The notes under the pieces are model-generated. The model did not search any database. It worked only from the letters and a program-made list of their open reading frames with translations, and was not told the origin of the DNA. A DNA stretch of 21,742 nucleotides from Vulcanimicrobiota bacterium (lineage in GTDB: Bacteria; Vulcanimicrobiota; Vulcanimicrobiia; Vulcanimicrobiales; Vulcanimicrobiaceae), in contig DAHUYY010000004.1 of the NCBI GenBank assembly GCA_027306845.1, positions 1-21,742 on the forward strand. The letters are read 5' to 3'. Both the position numbers and the translations under genes were made by a program. Below, piece by piece: positions 1-7,430 of this stretch (positions are counted from its first letter, which is position 1; every line of letters starts with the position of its first letter).

Positions 1-2481
1 GCGGAAGATCGAGCGTAGGTGGGCGCGAATGGTGGCGACGCTCCGTGCCGAAGATTCGGCGATCCCCTTCGGCGAGAGCCCGCGCTCGAGCGCGCGAAGA
101 ATCTCTGACTCTGCTTCCGTGAGTAGAAGTCGCGCTGGGGCGCTCGGGAGCGCGGAGCGGGAGGCGCCGAACGCGGCGCGCAGCAAGCGGGCAAAACCAT
201 GGCGCCCCGCCGATTCGAGCGCGGTGAGTGCAAGGCGACGTTCGCTCTCGGCGTTTCCGGAATTCGAAAGAGCGATCGATCGAGCCGCCTCGGAGAGCGC
301 TCGGTCCCAAGCTCTCGTTACGCGCTTTGGGAGATGACGGAGCGCGAGGCTCGATCGGCCGACGAAGATCTCGCCGATCGCAAGGTGCGTTCGCGCCACG
401 ACCTCGAAGTTTCGGTCGATCGCGGTCGTACTTGGCGGAGTTTTTTTTGCGGCCTCAATCTTCGCGATTGCTTCGTCGCGGTCGCCGGCGAAGGCGTGGA
501 ACATCGCCGTCGTCGCGAGAAGTGCACGCGCCTCGGCAAGGTTATGGATCTCGCCGATGCATGCGGTTAACCGCCGGGCCGCCTCCGCAAAATTCCCATC
601 CCATCCGAGGCGCGTCGCGACGGCGAAAGCAAAGAAGAAGTCGTTACGAGATATTTGTCCTCCGGGTTCGATTCGCAGCGTGCTTTGTTCGGCGCGCTCG
701 GCCTGGCCGCATTCGATCGCGATGGCAAAGCAGAGGCGCAATGCATGCGCCCGCAATGGCGTGTTGCCGTCGCGCTCCGCGCATTTCTCCATTTCTGCTG
801 CATAGTGGTATGCGTTCGATAAATCGTCGTGAAACGTGACCGAAATCGAGCAAAGCGTACTGTAAAGATGTGCCTGAAGCGCATCATCCCCCAAGCGTCG
901 CGCGAGTTCGAGCGCTCGCATCGCAATGCGCTCGGCGTCGGCCGGCCGGTCGCAGTGGAACTCAACCCAGGCGGCGCGCATCGAGACGCGGGCGACGAGC
1001 GCCTCTTCGCCCTCGACGCTCACCTCTTCGAGTGCGGCGCGTACTTCACGCCACGCCTCATCGAGGTTTCCGGTGACCACGAGCGCGAGCGCATGAACGC
1101 TGCGAGAATCGGCGCGACTCATCGCGCTTCCCTCCGCGACCGCCGGGGCGATCGTCGCGAGCGCCTCCGGGCGCGCGAGGTTGATATAGAGCAGACTCAA
1201 GCGCCGCGAGAGCGCCGAGTGTAACTCGGGGTCATGAGAGGCGCGAATCGCGGCGATATAGAGTTGCTCGGAGCGATCGACGTTGCCGTGGAAGGCTTCG
1301 AGCGCCGCGCGGACACCCAAGAGCATCGGCTCGCCGCGTCGCCGTTCCAGCGAGACGGCGTGCAACGCCTGTTCGACGCTCTCCCAACGCCCGGCGTCGA
1401 GTAATGCGAAGCCTTCTTGCGCCAGCAGCGCATCGATGCGTTCGGGTGCGTAGGTGCGCGCGAGGTCGAGCGCTTCGCCGGCTCGTCCGCACGCGGCGAG
1501 TGCCGCGACGACGCGCGAGAGAATCGCGCTGCGCTCCTGCGGGCTCGCCGAGCGAACGATCGCCTCGGTGGCGAGGTCGTGGAGGCTGACGCGCGTCGGT
1601 GCATCGTGGATCGGAAACGCCGACTCTCGCAACCAGCGCAGCCCCGCATGCGGCTCGGAGACGCCGCAGCGTTCGAGCAACTCCGCATCGATCCAGCGCG
1701 CAAAGGCCGCGACCAACGCGAGTTCGCGCCATTGCGGTGGCGATTCACAAGCGAACTGCTCGGCGAGATAGGCGAAGGCCATCTCCCGCGTCATCGCTTG
1801 TAAGGCGATGAGATCGCCGGCACGCTCGGCGGCGCGCTGTGCGAAGCGCAGGACGATCGGCCAACCATCGGCGAGCGAGAGCGCCGCGCGGAGGGCCCCT
1901 TCGTCGAGATGCGGGGCTCGTTCGGCGAGCAGCGCGCGCGCCTCCGCGGGTTCGAGGGCAAGGTCGTCGGCGACCACCGCGAGCGATGCATCGCCGGTCG
2001 CCAGCCAATTTCCCCACGGCAGCGGCAACGCACGCCGCGAGATGAGCAGCCACCGTGCTTCGTGCAGTCGCTCGACGAGCGCCTCGAGCAGAAGCATCGA
2101 GAGGCGATCCTCGACGAGAAGATGCAGGTCGTCGAGCGCGAGCAGCGGCTCGAGATCGAGGCGATGGGCGCAGAACCACTCGACCAGCGCGCGCACGCTT
2201 TCATCTTCGCGCGCCTCTTTTAAGAGCTTGGCGAGCGCCGCGCGCGAGAGTTCGAATGCATCGGCGAGCAGAAAGGCAAGCGCTCCGCTCTCGGCGGGTG
2301 CGTCGCGAACCTCGATCCAGCGAACCGAGCGTCCGGTACAGGCGGCTCGTGCTGCGGTGCTCTTCCCCCAGCCCGCACCGGCTTGGATGCGTGCTACACG
2401 AAAACGCAGCGCGGCAGAAACGGCGATCTCGGCGCGCCCCTTTGCCGCCCCAATCTCGCCGATCCGTTTACCAGATGCCAA
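1..2481 (-). CDS. Large MalT-type LuxR-family transcriptional regulator (3' end beyond window)
   Basis: This is an open frame of 827 codons that continues past base 1. Residues 35-42 form a Walker A loop (GAGWGKST) and residues 113-120 a Walker B segment (LLALDDLH), as in the STAND-type ATPase of MalT/LAL regulators. The middle is a long, Ala/Leu-rich helical-repeat region resembling the MalT/TPR sensor part. The last 40 visible residues (788-827, TEAESEILRALERGL... to RAHLRSIFR) look like a LuxR/GerE helix-turn-helix, so only the final few residues are missing. I chose the TTG at 2481-2479: a stop codon lies four codons upstream, and GAAGG sits six bases before the TTG. The start overlaps the end of the MIP18-like gene by 14 bases, implying co-transcription. 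Such proteins usually bind ATP and a small inducer and activate transcription; the inducer and targets cannot be read here. Confidence 0.88.
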   Translation of the reverse strand, partial: MASGKRIGEIGAAKGRAEIAVSAALRFRVARIQAGAGWGKSTAARAACTGRSVRWIEVRDAPAESGALAFLLADAFELSRAALAKLLKEAREDESVRALVEWFCAHRLDLEPLLALDDLHLLVEDRLSMLLLEALVERLHEARWLLISRRALPLPWGNWLATGDASLAVVADDLALEPAEARALLAERAPHLDEGALRAALSLADGWPIVLRFAQRAAERAGDLIALQAMTREMAFAYLAEQFACESPPQWRELALVAAFARWIDAELLERCGVSEPHAGLRWLRESAFPIHDAPTRVSLHDLATEAIVRSASPQERSAILSRVVAALAACGRAGEALDLARTYAPERIDALLAQEGFALLDAGRWESVEQALHAVSLERRRGEPMLLGVRAALEAFHGNVDRSEQLYIAAIRASHDPELHSALSRRLSLLYINLARPEALATIAPAVAEGSAMSRADSRSVHALALVVTGNLDEAWREVRAALEEVSVEGEEALVARVSMRAAWVEFHCDRPADAERIAMRALELARRLGDDALQAHLYSTLCSISVTFHDDLSNAYHYAAEMEKCAERDGNTPLRAHALRLCFAIAIECGQAERAEQSTLRIEPGGQISRNDFFFAFAVATRLGWDGNFAEAARRLTACIGEIHNLAEARALLATTAMFHAFAGDRDEAIAKIEAAKKTPPSTTAIDRNFEVVARTHLAIGEIFVGRSSLALRHLPKRVTRAWDRALSEAARSIALSNSGNAESERRLALTALESAGRHGFARLLRAAFGASRSALPSAPARLLLTEAESEILRALERGLSPKGIAESSARSVATIRAHLRSIFR

Positions 2482-2779
2482 GGGCGACCTTCACATCGTC
2501 GCTCGCCATCGTCTTCGGATCCCAGGGAGGGGAGAACGTAATCTCCACTTTCACGCTCTCGACGCCTTCGACGGCCTTCGTGCGATCTTCCACCGACTGC
2601 TTAAAGAGCGGGCCGACCGGGCACATCGGCGAGGTCAAGGTCATCGTTACGGTAACGTGTTCGCCCTTTGCGCCTTCGACCGTGACGTCGTAGAGCAATC
2701 CCAATTCGACAATACCGAGATTGAGTTCGGGGTCTTTGACCTCCGCGAGTGCTTCGCGAACTTGGTCGACGGTCGGCAT
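2468..2779 (-). CDS. MIP18/PaaD-like (DUF59) Fe-S cluster assembly factor
   Basis: The 103-residue product matches the small MIP18/DUF59 fold throughout. It has the N-terminal DPE motif (residues 16-18, after EALAEVK), the beta-strand region and the TSPMCP motif with the conserved Cys53, then a C-terminal PPWDP element. Family members (SufT, PaaD, the eukaryotic MIP18) help mature Fe-S proteins; this stand-alone form is most like SufT, but no suf genes are nearby to confirm that. It is the first gene of a minus-strand pair, and the downstream MalT-type regulator starts inside its last codons. The start ATG at 2779 is the only good one; the ribosome site before it is weak (AAAGAG about ten bases upstream). 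Confidence 0.85.
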   Translation of the reverse strand: MPTVDQVREALAEVKDPELNLGIVELGLLYDVTVEGAKGEHVTVTMTLTSPMCPVGPLFKQSVEDRTKAVEGVESVKVEITFSPPWDPKTMASDDVKVALGIW

Positions 2780-2852
2780 GGGGCGTGCTCTTTCTACTTT
2801 ACAACAAACGCTTCGATAGGCTTTCGGAACCTACGCGCCGTAGGGTGCCGAT
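2780..2852. promoter_or_regulatory. Divergent intergenic region with promoters for both flanking genes
   Basis: These 73 bases separate the minus-strand MIP18-like gene from the plus-strand exported protein, so both promoters should lie here or extend slightly into the genes. The left half is locally AT-rich compared with its surroundings (the ctttacaacaaac stretch). I do not see a convincing paired -35/-10 for either direction. A perfect hairpin occupies the right end and is listed separately. Confidence 0.45.
2830..2844 (+). promoter_or_regulatory. Perfect 6-bp inverted repeat overlapping the ribosome binding site
   Basis: CCTACG and CGTAGG are exact inverted arms around a CGC loop. The right arm contains the AGG of the only Shine-Dalgarno-like sequence (TAGGGTG), eight bases before the GTG start of the next gene. 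As RNA it could fold into a short hairpin hiding the ribosome site; as DNA it could be a small operator. Either reading is inference from the sequence alone. Confidence 0.35.
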
Positions 2853-3308
2853 GTGTCAATGCGCCGTATGGGATTGCTCTCAACCATCACCTTCCTCCTT
2901 GCGCTCGCGCCGGGGGTCGCGCTTGCGGGCGCCTCTGCTGCCGTAGGCCTCGCCGTCACCAGCCAGCCGAACTCGACCGGGGGGATGGCCATCCTCAGCA
3001 GCGGACCATCGATTCCCTTGCTGCCGGTCGATTTTCAGGGCAGCCTCGCCGTGCCGCTCACCAAGAACGGTGGCTTTGCGTTGACCGCCGAGATGCGCGG
3101 CTTCACCGGCGGCGGCTTCGGCGGCGCCTATTTCGGGGGCGGGGTCGGGCTCGGGACGATCGGCACCACCCGGACGATGGGTCCGGTTCTGACGGTCTTT
3201 GCCGGCAAGTCGATCGCACCGTTTACCTCCTTGGAGATTCGCCTCTACCAGGCTACGCGGGACGGGGGCAGCACGATCGGGTTCGTCGGGCTCCGCTTCG
3301 GGCTGTAA
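2853..3308 (+). CDS. Exported glycine-rich protein of unknown function
   Basis: This gene encodes 151 residues. Residues 1-25 look like a signal peptide (MRRMG, then a hydrophobic core LLSTITFLLALAPGVALA, likely cleaved after ALA). The mature part is rich in Gly, Thr and Ser, with alternating hydrophobic/polar stretches, a Gly-rich segment (GFTGGGFGGAYFGGGVGLG, about residues 85-105) and a C-terminal GFVGLRFGL ending in an aliphatic residue. This resembles a small outer-membrane beta-barrel or a surface protein, but I recognise no family. GTG at 2853 has an AGGG about eight bases upstream; ATG codons at 2859 and 2868 are alternatives that keep the signal peptide. The gene precedes clpC by 57 bases, with no obvious functional link. 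Confidence 0.7.
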   Translation: MSMRRMGLLSTITFLLALAPGVALAGASAAVGLAVTSQPNSTGGMAILSSGPSIPLLPVDFQGSLAVPLTKNGGFALTAEMRGFTGGGFGGAYFGGGVGLGTIGTTRTMGPVLTVFAGKSIAPFTSLEIRLYQATRDGGSTIGFVGLRFGL

Positions 3309-3365
3309 CGAGCGAAACTTTATGCGCGTTCTACGGTTGGAGAGAGTAAGAGGAGACGAGTAAAG
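3309..3365 (+). promoter_or_regulatory. clpC leader with strong ribosome binding site
   Basis: These 57 bases separate the exported protein from clpC. A purine-rich run with AGAGGAGA lies about eight to fourteen bases before the ATG and is the strongest ribosome site in this part of the window. I looked for a CtsR heptad repeat (GGTCAAA type) and a CIRCE element here, which control clpC in Firmicutes and other groups, and found neither. Confidence 0.5.
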
Positions 3366-5864
3366 ATGTCGATGTGGGAACCGTTCACCGAGCGGGCGCG
3401 CCGGAGTATCGTTTTGGCTCAGGAAGAGGCGCAACGTCTCGGCAATAATTATATCGGTACGGAGCACATCTTGCTCGGCATCATCTCCGAGGGCGAGAGC
3501 CTCGCCGCCAAAGTGCTCGAATCGCTCGGCGTCAATCTGGCGAAAGTGCGCCAGGAAGTCGAAGCGATCGTCGGGCGCGGCGGGCAGTCGATGCAACAGG
3601 AGATGGTCTTCACTCCGCGCGCAAAGCGCGTGATCGAGCTCGCCTTTGAAGAAGCGCGTCAGCTCAACCACAACTATATCGGAACCGAACATCTGCTGCT
3701 CGGGCTCATCCGCGAGGGCGAAGGCGTCGCGGCACGCGTGCTCGCTAATCTCGGCGTCGACCCCGCGAAGGTGCGCGTGCAGACCACGTCGCTTCTCGGG
3801 AGCGAGGCGCAGACACCGGTTCCCAAAGGAAAGAGCAAGACCCCGACCCTCGACACCTACGGGCGCGATCTCACGCAACTTGCGCGCGACCGTAAGCTCG
3901 ACCCGGTCATCGGGCGTGCGAACGAAATCGAACGCGTGATTCAAATTCTCTCGCGTCGCACCAAGAATAATCCGGCCCTCATCGGCGAGCCCGGCGTCGG
4001 CAAAACGGCGATCGCCGAAGGGCTCGCGCAGCGCGTGATCTCCGGTGAGATTCCCGAGCCGCTCCGCGACAAGCGCGTCATCACGCTCGATCTCGCGGGG
4101 CTCGTCGCCGGCACGAAGTATCGCGGCGAGTTCGAAGAGCGCATGAAACGCGTCATGGACGAAATCCGCAATGCCGCCGGCGAGATCATCCTCTTCATCG
4201 ACGAGTTGCACACGCTCGTCGGTGCGGGAGCCGCCGAAGGCGCGATCGATGCAAGCAATATCATCAAGCCGGCGCTCGCGCGCGGAGAATTGCAATGCAT
4301 CGGCGCGACGACGCTCAACGAGTTTCGGAAGTACATCGAGAAGGATAGCGCGCTCGAGCGCCGCTTCCAACCCGTGATGGTCGGCGAGCCGAGCCTCGAT
4401 GAAACCGTTGAGATTCTCAAGGGGCTGCGCGAACGCTACGAACAGCATCACAAAGTGCGCATCACCGACGACGCGCTCGTTGCTGCCGCAAAGCTCTCCG
4501 ATCGCTACGTTACCGATCGCTTCTTGCCCGATAAGGCGGTCGATCTCATCGACGAAGCCGGCTCGCGCGTACGCTTGCAAGCGACGTTGCCGCCGCGCGA
4601 GATGCGCGAGCTCGATACGCAGATTCGCAACGTCGTTTCCGACCGCGAGACTGCGGTGAAAGCGCACGATTTCGATCGCGCGACGGCGCTGCGCGAACAA
4701 GAAGAGCGGATGCGTCTCGAACGCGGTAAGCTCGAGCACGACTGGAAAGAGGCGCGCGCCGCAAGCGAAGGTAAACTCGAAGTAACCGAGGCCGACATCG
4801 CGCATATCGTGTCGTCGTGGACGAAGATTCCCGTAAGCCGCCTCGCGCAAGCCGAGACGCAGAAACTTCTGGAGATGAAGGAGTCGCTGCATAAGCGTAT
4901 CGTCGGGCAGGACGAAGCGATTGAAGTCATCACCCGCGCGATTCGTCGCTCGCGCGCCGGCCTGAAGAACCCGAATCGGCCGATCGGCTCGTTTATTTTC
5001 CTCGGGCCCACCGGTGTCGGTAAAACCGAGGTTGCGCGCAGCCTTGCGGAGTTTCTCTTCGACGACGAAGAATCGATGATCCGCATCGATATGTCGGAGT
5101 ACATGGAGAAATATTCGGTCTCGCGGCTCGTCGGAGCGCCTCCGGGATACGTGGGATACGAAGAAGGCGGGCAACTCACCGAAGCGGTGCGTCGCCGCCC
5201 CTACGCCGTCGTGCTTCTCGACGAGATCGAGAAAGCGCATCCCGACGTCTTTAACCTGCTCCTACAGATGCTCGACGACGGTCGCTTGACCGATAGCCAA
5301 GGGCGGCAGGTCGATTTTAAAAACGCCGTCGTCATTATGACCAGCAATATCGGTGCGACCGGTATGCAAACGACGACCGATATCGGTTTCCGTCCGCAAA
5401 AGATCGATGTCGACGAGGGCAACAAGGCCTACGAACGCATGAAAGGCAAAGTGCTCGAAGAGGTCAAGCAGTCGTTCCGTCCCGAGTTCCTCAACCGAAT
5501 CGACGAGCTCGTCGTTTTCCATCAACTCACGCGCGAACAGATCGAAGAGATCGTCGGCCTGGAACTCGAGAAAGTTATGCGCGAGGTCAAAGCGCAGGAT
5601 ATGCACCTACGCGTGACCGATGCGGCGAAGGGCGTGCTGGCGAAGAAGGGCTGGGATCCGCAATTCGGAGCGCGGCCGTTGCGGCGCGCGATTCAACGGC
5701 TCGTCGAAGATGAACTCGCCGAGGAGATGATCCGCGGTAACTTCACCGCCGGCGATACGATTCTCGCCGATATCGATCCGGAGAACGCGGAGAAATTACG
5801 CTTCAGCAAAATTCCGTCGGTCGAACCGCCGACGGCCCCGCCGGCTGAAGCCGCGCACGCATAG
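3366..5864 (+). CDS. clpC: ATP-dependent Clp protease ATP-binding subunit ClpC
   Basis: The 832-residue product is an Hsp100 unfoldase that feeds proteins into ClpP. Two Clp_N repeats fill residues 1-145. The first AAA+ module has Walker A GEPGVGKT (207-214), Walker B ILFIDE (275-280) and the Arg pair R332-R333. A UVR-like middle domain (DFDRATALREQEERM, about 435-449) marks ClpC rather than ClpA or ClpB. The second module has Walker A GPTGVGKT (547-554) and Walker B VVLLDE (615-620). An IGF tripeptide (673-675) sits where the ClpP-docking loop is expected, so pairing with ClpP is likely. The C-terminal D2 lid (WDPQFGARPLRRAIQ) is intact. Length is close to the family norm (about 810-850). 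No ctsR, mcsA or mcsB is adjacent, unlike Firmicutes. The next gene begins 21 bases downstream. Confidence 0.97.
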   Translation: MSMWEPFTERARRSIVLAQEEAQRLGNNYIGTEHILLGIISEGESLAAKVLESLGVNLAKVRQEVEAIVGRGGQSMQQEMVFTPRAKRVIELAFEEARQLNHNYIGTEHLLLGLIREGEGVAARVLANLGVDPAKVRVQTTSLLGSEAQTPVPKGKSKTPTLDTYGRDLTQLARDRKLDPVIGRANEIERVIQILSRRTKNNPALIGEPGVGKTAIAEGLAQRVISGEIPEPLRDKRVITLDLAGLVAGTKYRGEFEERMKRVMDEIRNAAGEIILFIDELHTLVGAGAAEGAIDASNIIKPALARGELQCIGATTLNEFRKYIEKDSALERRFQPVMVGEPSLDETVEILKGLRERYEQHHKVRITDDALVAAAKLSDRYVTDRFLPDKAVDLIDEAGSRVRLQATLPPREMRELDTQIRNVVSDRETAVKAHDFDRATALREQEERMRLERGKLEHDWKEARAASEGKLEVTEADIAHIVSSWTKIPVSRLAQAETQKLLEMKESLHKRIVGQDEAIEVITRAIRRSRAGLKNPNRPIGSFIFLGPTGVGKTEVARSLAEFLFDDEESMIRIDMSEYMEKYSVSRLVGAPPGYVGYEEGGQLTEAVRRRPYAVVLLDEIEKAHPDVFNLLLQMLDDGRLTDSQGRQVDFKNAVVIMTSNIGATGMQTTTDIGFRPQKIDVDEGNKAYERMKGKVLEEVKQSFRPEFLNRIDELVVFHQLTREQIEEIVGLELEKVMREVKAQDMHLRVTDAAKGVLAKKGWDPQFGARPLRRAIQRLVEDELAEEMIRGNFTAGDTILADIDPENAEKLRFSKIPSVEPPTAPPAEAAHA

Positions 5865-5885
5865 TCGGCCTCTCCGACCCGTAGG

Positions 5886-6875
5886 GTGGCTCGAGTCGAT
5901 GCGAAATCCGTGCTGCTGGTGCGTCTCCTCGGCGCGCTCGATGAAGGCTGCTATTCGTTCGACGGGCTGCGCGAGCGCATCGGCCAGGATGGAGCGCTCC
6001 CGAGTCCACGATCGTTACGCCGTTATCTCTCGGTGCTCGCCGACGCGAATTTTCCGTGGTTTTACGACCGCGCTCGCGGCGTCTATCGCTTCGTCGACGG
6101 CTATTCGCTGCGTGCCCTCAAACTCGACCGCGGCGAGATCTTCGGCCTCGTTGCGCTTCGCTCGTTAGCGAAGTCGCTCGGCGGCTCGGTCGGTGCAGCG
6201 GTCGATACGCTCGCACGTCGCGTCGTTGCATCGGGTGCGGGGCAGTCGCCCGAAGCGCACGATCTTCCCTTCGGAATGCCGCTTCCTCACGCACAACTCG
6301 ACGAGCGCTCGGAGAGCGTACGGGAGGTGCTCGCAGCCGCCGAGCGCGACAGTCGCGTGGTGACGATCGCGTACGTAGACCGTTACGGGAAAAGCAGCAC
6401 GCGCGATTTCGAACCCTACGGGCTCATCGTCGCCGGCGGGCGTTACTATTGCGTCGGATACGACCGCATGCGACGTGCCCGGCGGACTTTTGCACTCGAC
6501 GGAATCGAGTCGGCTCGCCTGACCGCCCGCACCTACCAGCGTCCCGCCGAGTTCGATCTGGACAAGCTCATGTCGAGCTCGATTTCGGGGCTGATGACCG
6601 GGGAGGCGGCGCACGAAGTCGTCGTCCGCTTCGATTCGCGGATCGCCAAGGCCGCGGTGGCGACGACCTCCCGGCTCGACCGCGACGTCTCGAAAAATGA
6701 CGACGGCAGCGTCGAACTGCGGCTACGCGTCGCCGACCTCGACGAACTACTGCGTTGGGTGCTCGGCTGGGGAAGCGAGGCGCGGCTCGTCGGGCCCCCG
6801 AGTGCATTGCTCGGGATGCGCCGCTTGCTTTCCGAGATCGGCCGACACTACGAAGGCGCCCCGAAAATGAGGTGA
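5886..6875 (+). CDS. WYL-domain transcriptional regulator
   Basis: The 329-residue product has an N-terminal winged-helix-like segment (about residues 10-70, SFDGLRERIG ... SPRSLRRYLSVLAD ... YDRARGVYRFV) and a WYL domain at about 153-213 (VTIAYVDRYGKSSTRDFEPYGL, then GGRYYCVGYDR). The WYL tripeptide itself reads YYC (187-189), a substitution of two of its three positions. A WCX-like C-terminal extension (VVVRFDSRIAKAAV ... LLRWVLGWGSEARLVGP) follows. WYL domains bind ligands, often nucleic acid or nucleotides, and set DNA binding of the attached helix-turn-helix. GTG 5886 is the first start after the clpC stop, in the same frame as clpC and seven codons beyond it; it has no good Shine-Dalgarno, so coupling to clpC translation is plausible. 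The product may regulate this operon, but targets are not visible. Confidence 0.87.
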   Translation: MARVDAKSVLLVRLLGALDEGCYSFDGLRERIGQDGALPSPRSLRRYLSVLADANFPWFYDRARGVYRFVDGYSLRALKLDRGEIFGLVALRSLAKSLGGSVGAAVDTLARRVVASGAGQSPEAHDLPFGMPLPHAQLDERSESVREVLAAAERDSRVVTIAYVDRYGKSSTRDFEPYGLIVAGGRYYCVGYDRMRRARRTFALDGIESARLTARTYQRPAEFDLDKLMSSSISGLMTGEAAHEVVVRFDSRIAKAAVATTSRLDRDVSKNDDGSVELRLRVADLDELLRWVLGWGSEARLVGPPSALLGMRRLLSEIGRHYEGAPKMR

Positions 6876-6905
6876 TTGAGGCACCGCGCCGAAGGCTACG
6901 CGTCG

Positions 6906-7421
6906 ATGAAACGCACCATTACGTTCGCCGCTCTCGTCGGGCTCGCGCTCTCGCTGCTCGCGCCGAAGCCGGCATATAGTTTTTTCGGCGGTCTGCCGAT
7001 CGACGGCATTCGTTGCGATGCAACCGAAGGCGTCGTGCTCCACATCCACAGCCACCTCCAACTCATCAATCGCGGCCGCAACGTCGCTCTTCCGGCGTAT
7101 ATCGGCATTCCGTCGGTGCAGCCGGCGTGCCTCTACTGGTTGCACACGCACGACGCAAGCGGCATCATCCATATCGAATCGCCGACGAAACGTCCGTTCA
7201 CCCTCGGTGAATTTTTCGATGTATGGGGAAAAAACCTCAGTTGGAGTTCGGCGGGGCCGTTGCACGCGCCGCGCGGCACGCGCCTGCGCGTTATCGTCAA
7301 CGGCCGGCTCTGGCACGGTCGCTCGCCGCGCGCGATCCTTTTACGCAACCATGAAGATATCACGATCGAAGCCGGGCCGCCGTTCGTTCCCCAACACCCG
7401 TTTAATTGGTCGGGGATGTAG
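6906..7421 (+). CDS. Exported His-rich conserved protein of unknown function
   Basis: The product has 171 residues. Residues 1-25 form a signal peptide (MKRTITFAALVGLALSLLA... ending PAYS), so the protein is exported. The mature part has a striking set of histidines: LHIHSHLQLINRG near residues 45-57 and YWLHTHDASGIIHIESP around 80-95, followed by FTLGEFFDVWG. I remember similar His-rich patterns in uncharacterised exported proteins, but cannot name the family; metal binding is a reasonable guess. I chose ATG 6906 because it gives a clean signal peptide and has GAAGG about eleven bases upstream; a TTG at 6876 would add a polar ten-residue extension. It lies 30 bases after the WYL gene and nine bases before hutH, so it is transcribed with the hut genes. 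Confidence 0.75.
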   Translation: MKRTITFAALVGLALSLLAPKPAYSFFGGLPIDGIRCDATEGVVLHIHSHLQLINRGRNVALPAYIGIPSVQPACLYWLHTHDASGIIHIESPTKRPFTLGEFFDVWGKNLSWSSAGPLHAPRGTRLRVIVNGRLWHGRSPRAILLRNHEDITIEAGPPFVPQHPFNWSGM

Positions 7422-7430
7422 CCGATAGCG

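Noticed and set aside
1808..3349. A 513-codon plus-strand frame opposite the MalT-type regulator and running into the next genes
   Set aside because: The product is low-complexity Arg/Ser/Ala, it crosses three real genes, and the minus-strand frame has intact Walker and helix-turn-helix motifs.
2880..5240. A 786-codon open frame on the minus strand opposite clpC and the gene before it
   Set aside because: It is the antisense shadow of clpC; it has no recognisable domain, crosses two genes, and its openness follows from the codon bias of clpC.
5865..5885. A terminator hairpin between clpC and the WYL gene (TCGG...CCGA)
   Set aside because: The stem is only four base pairs and no U-run follows.
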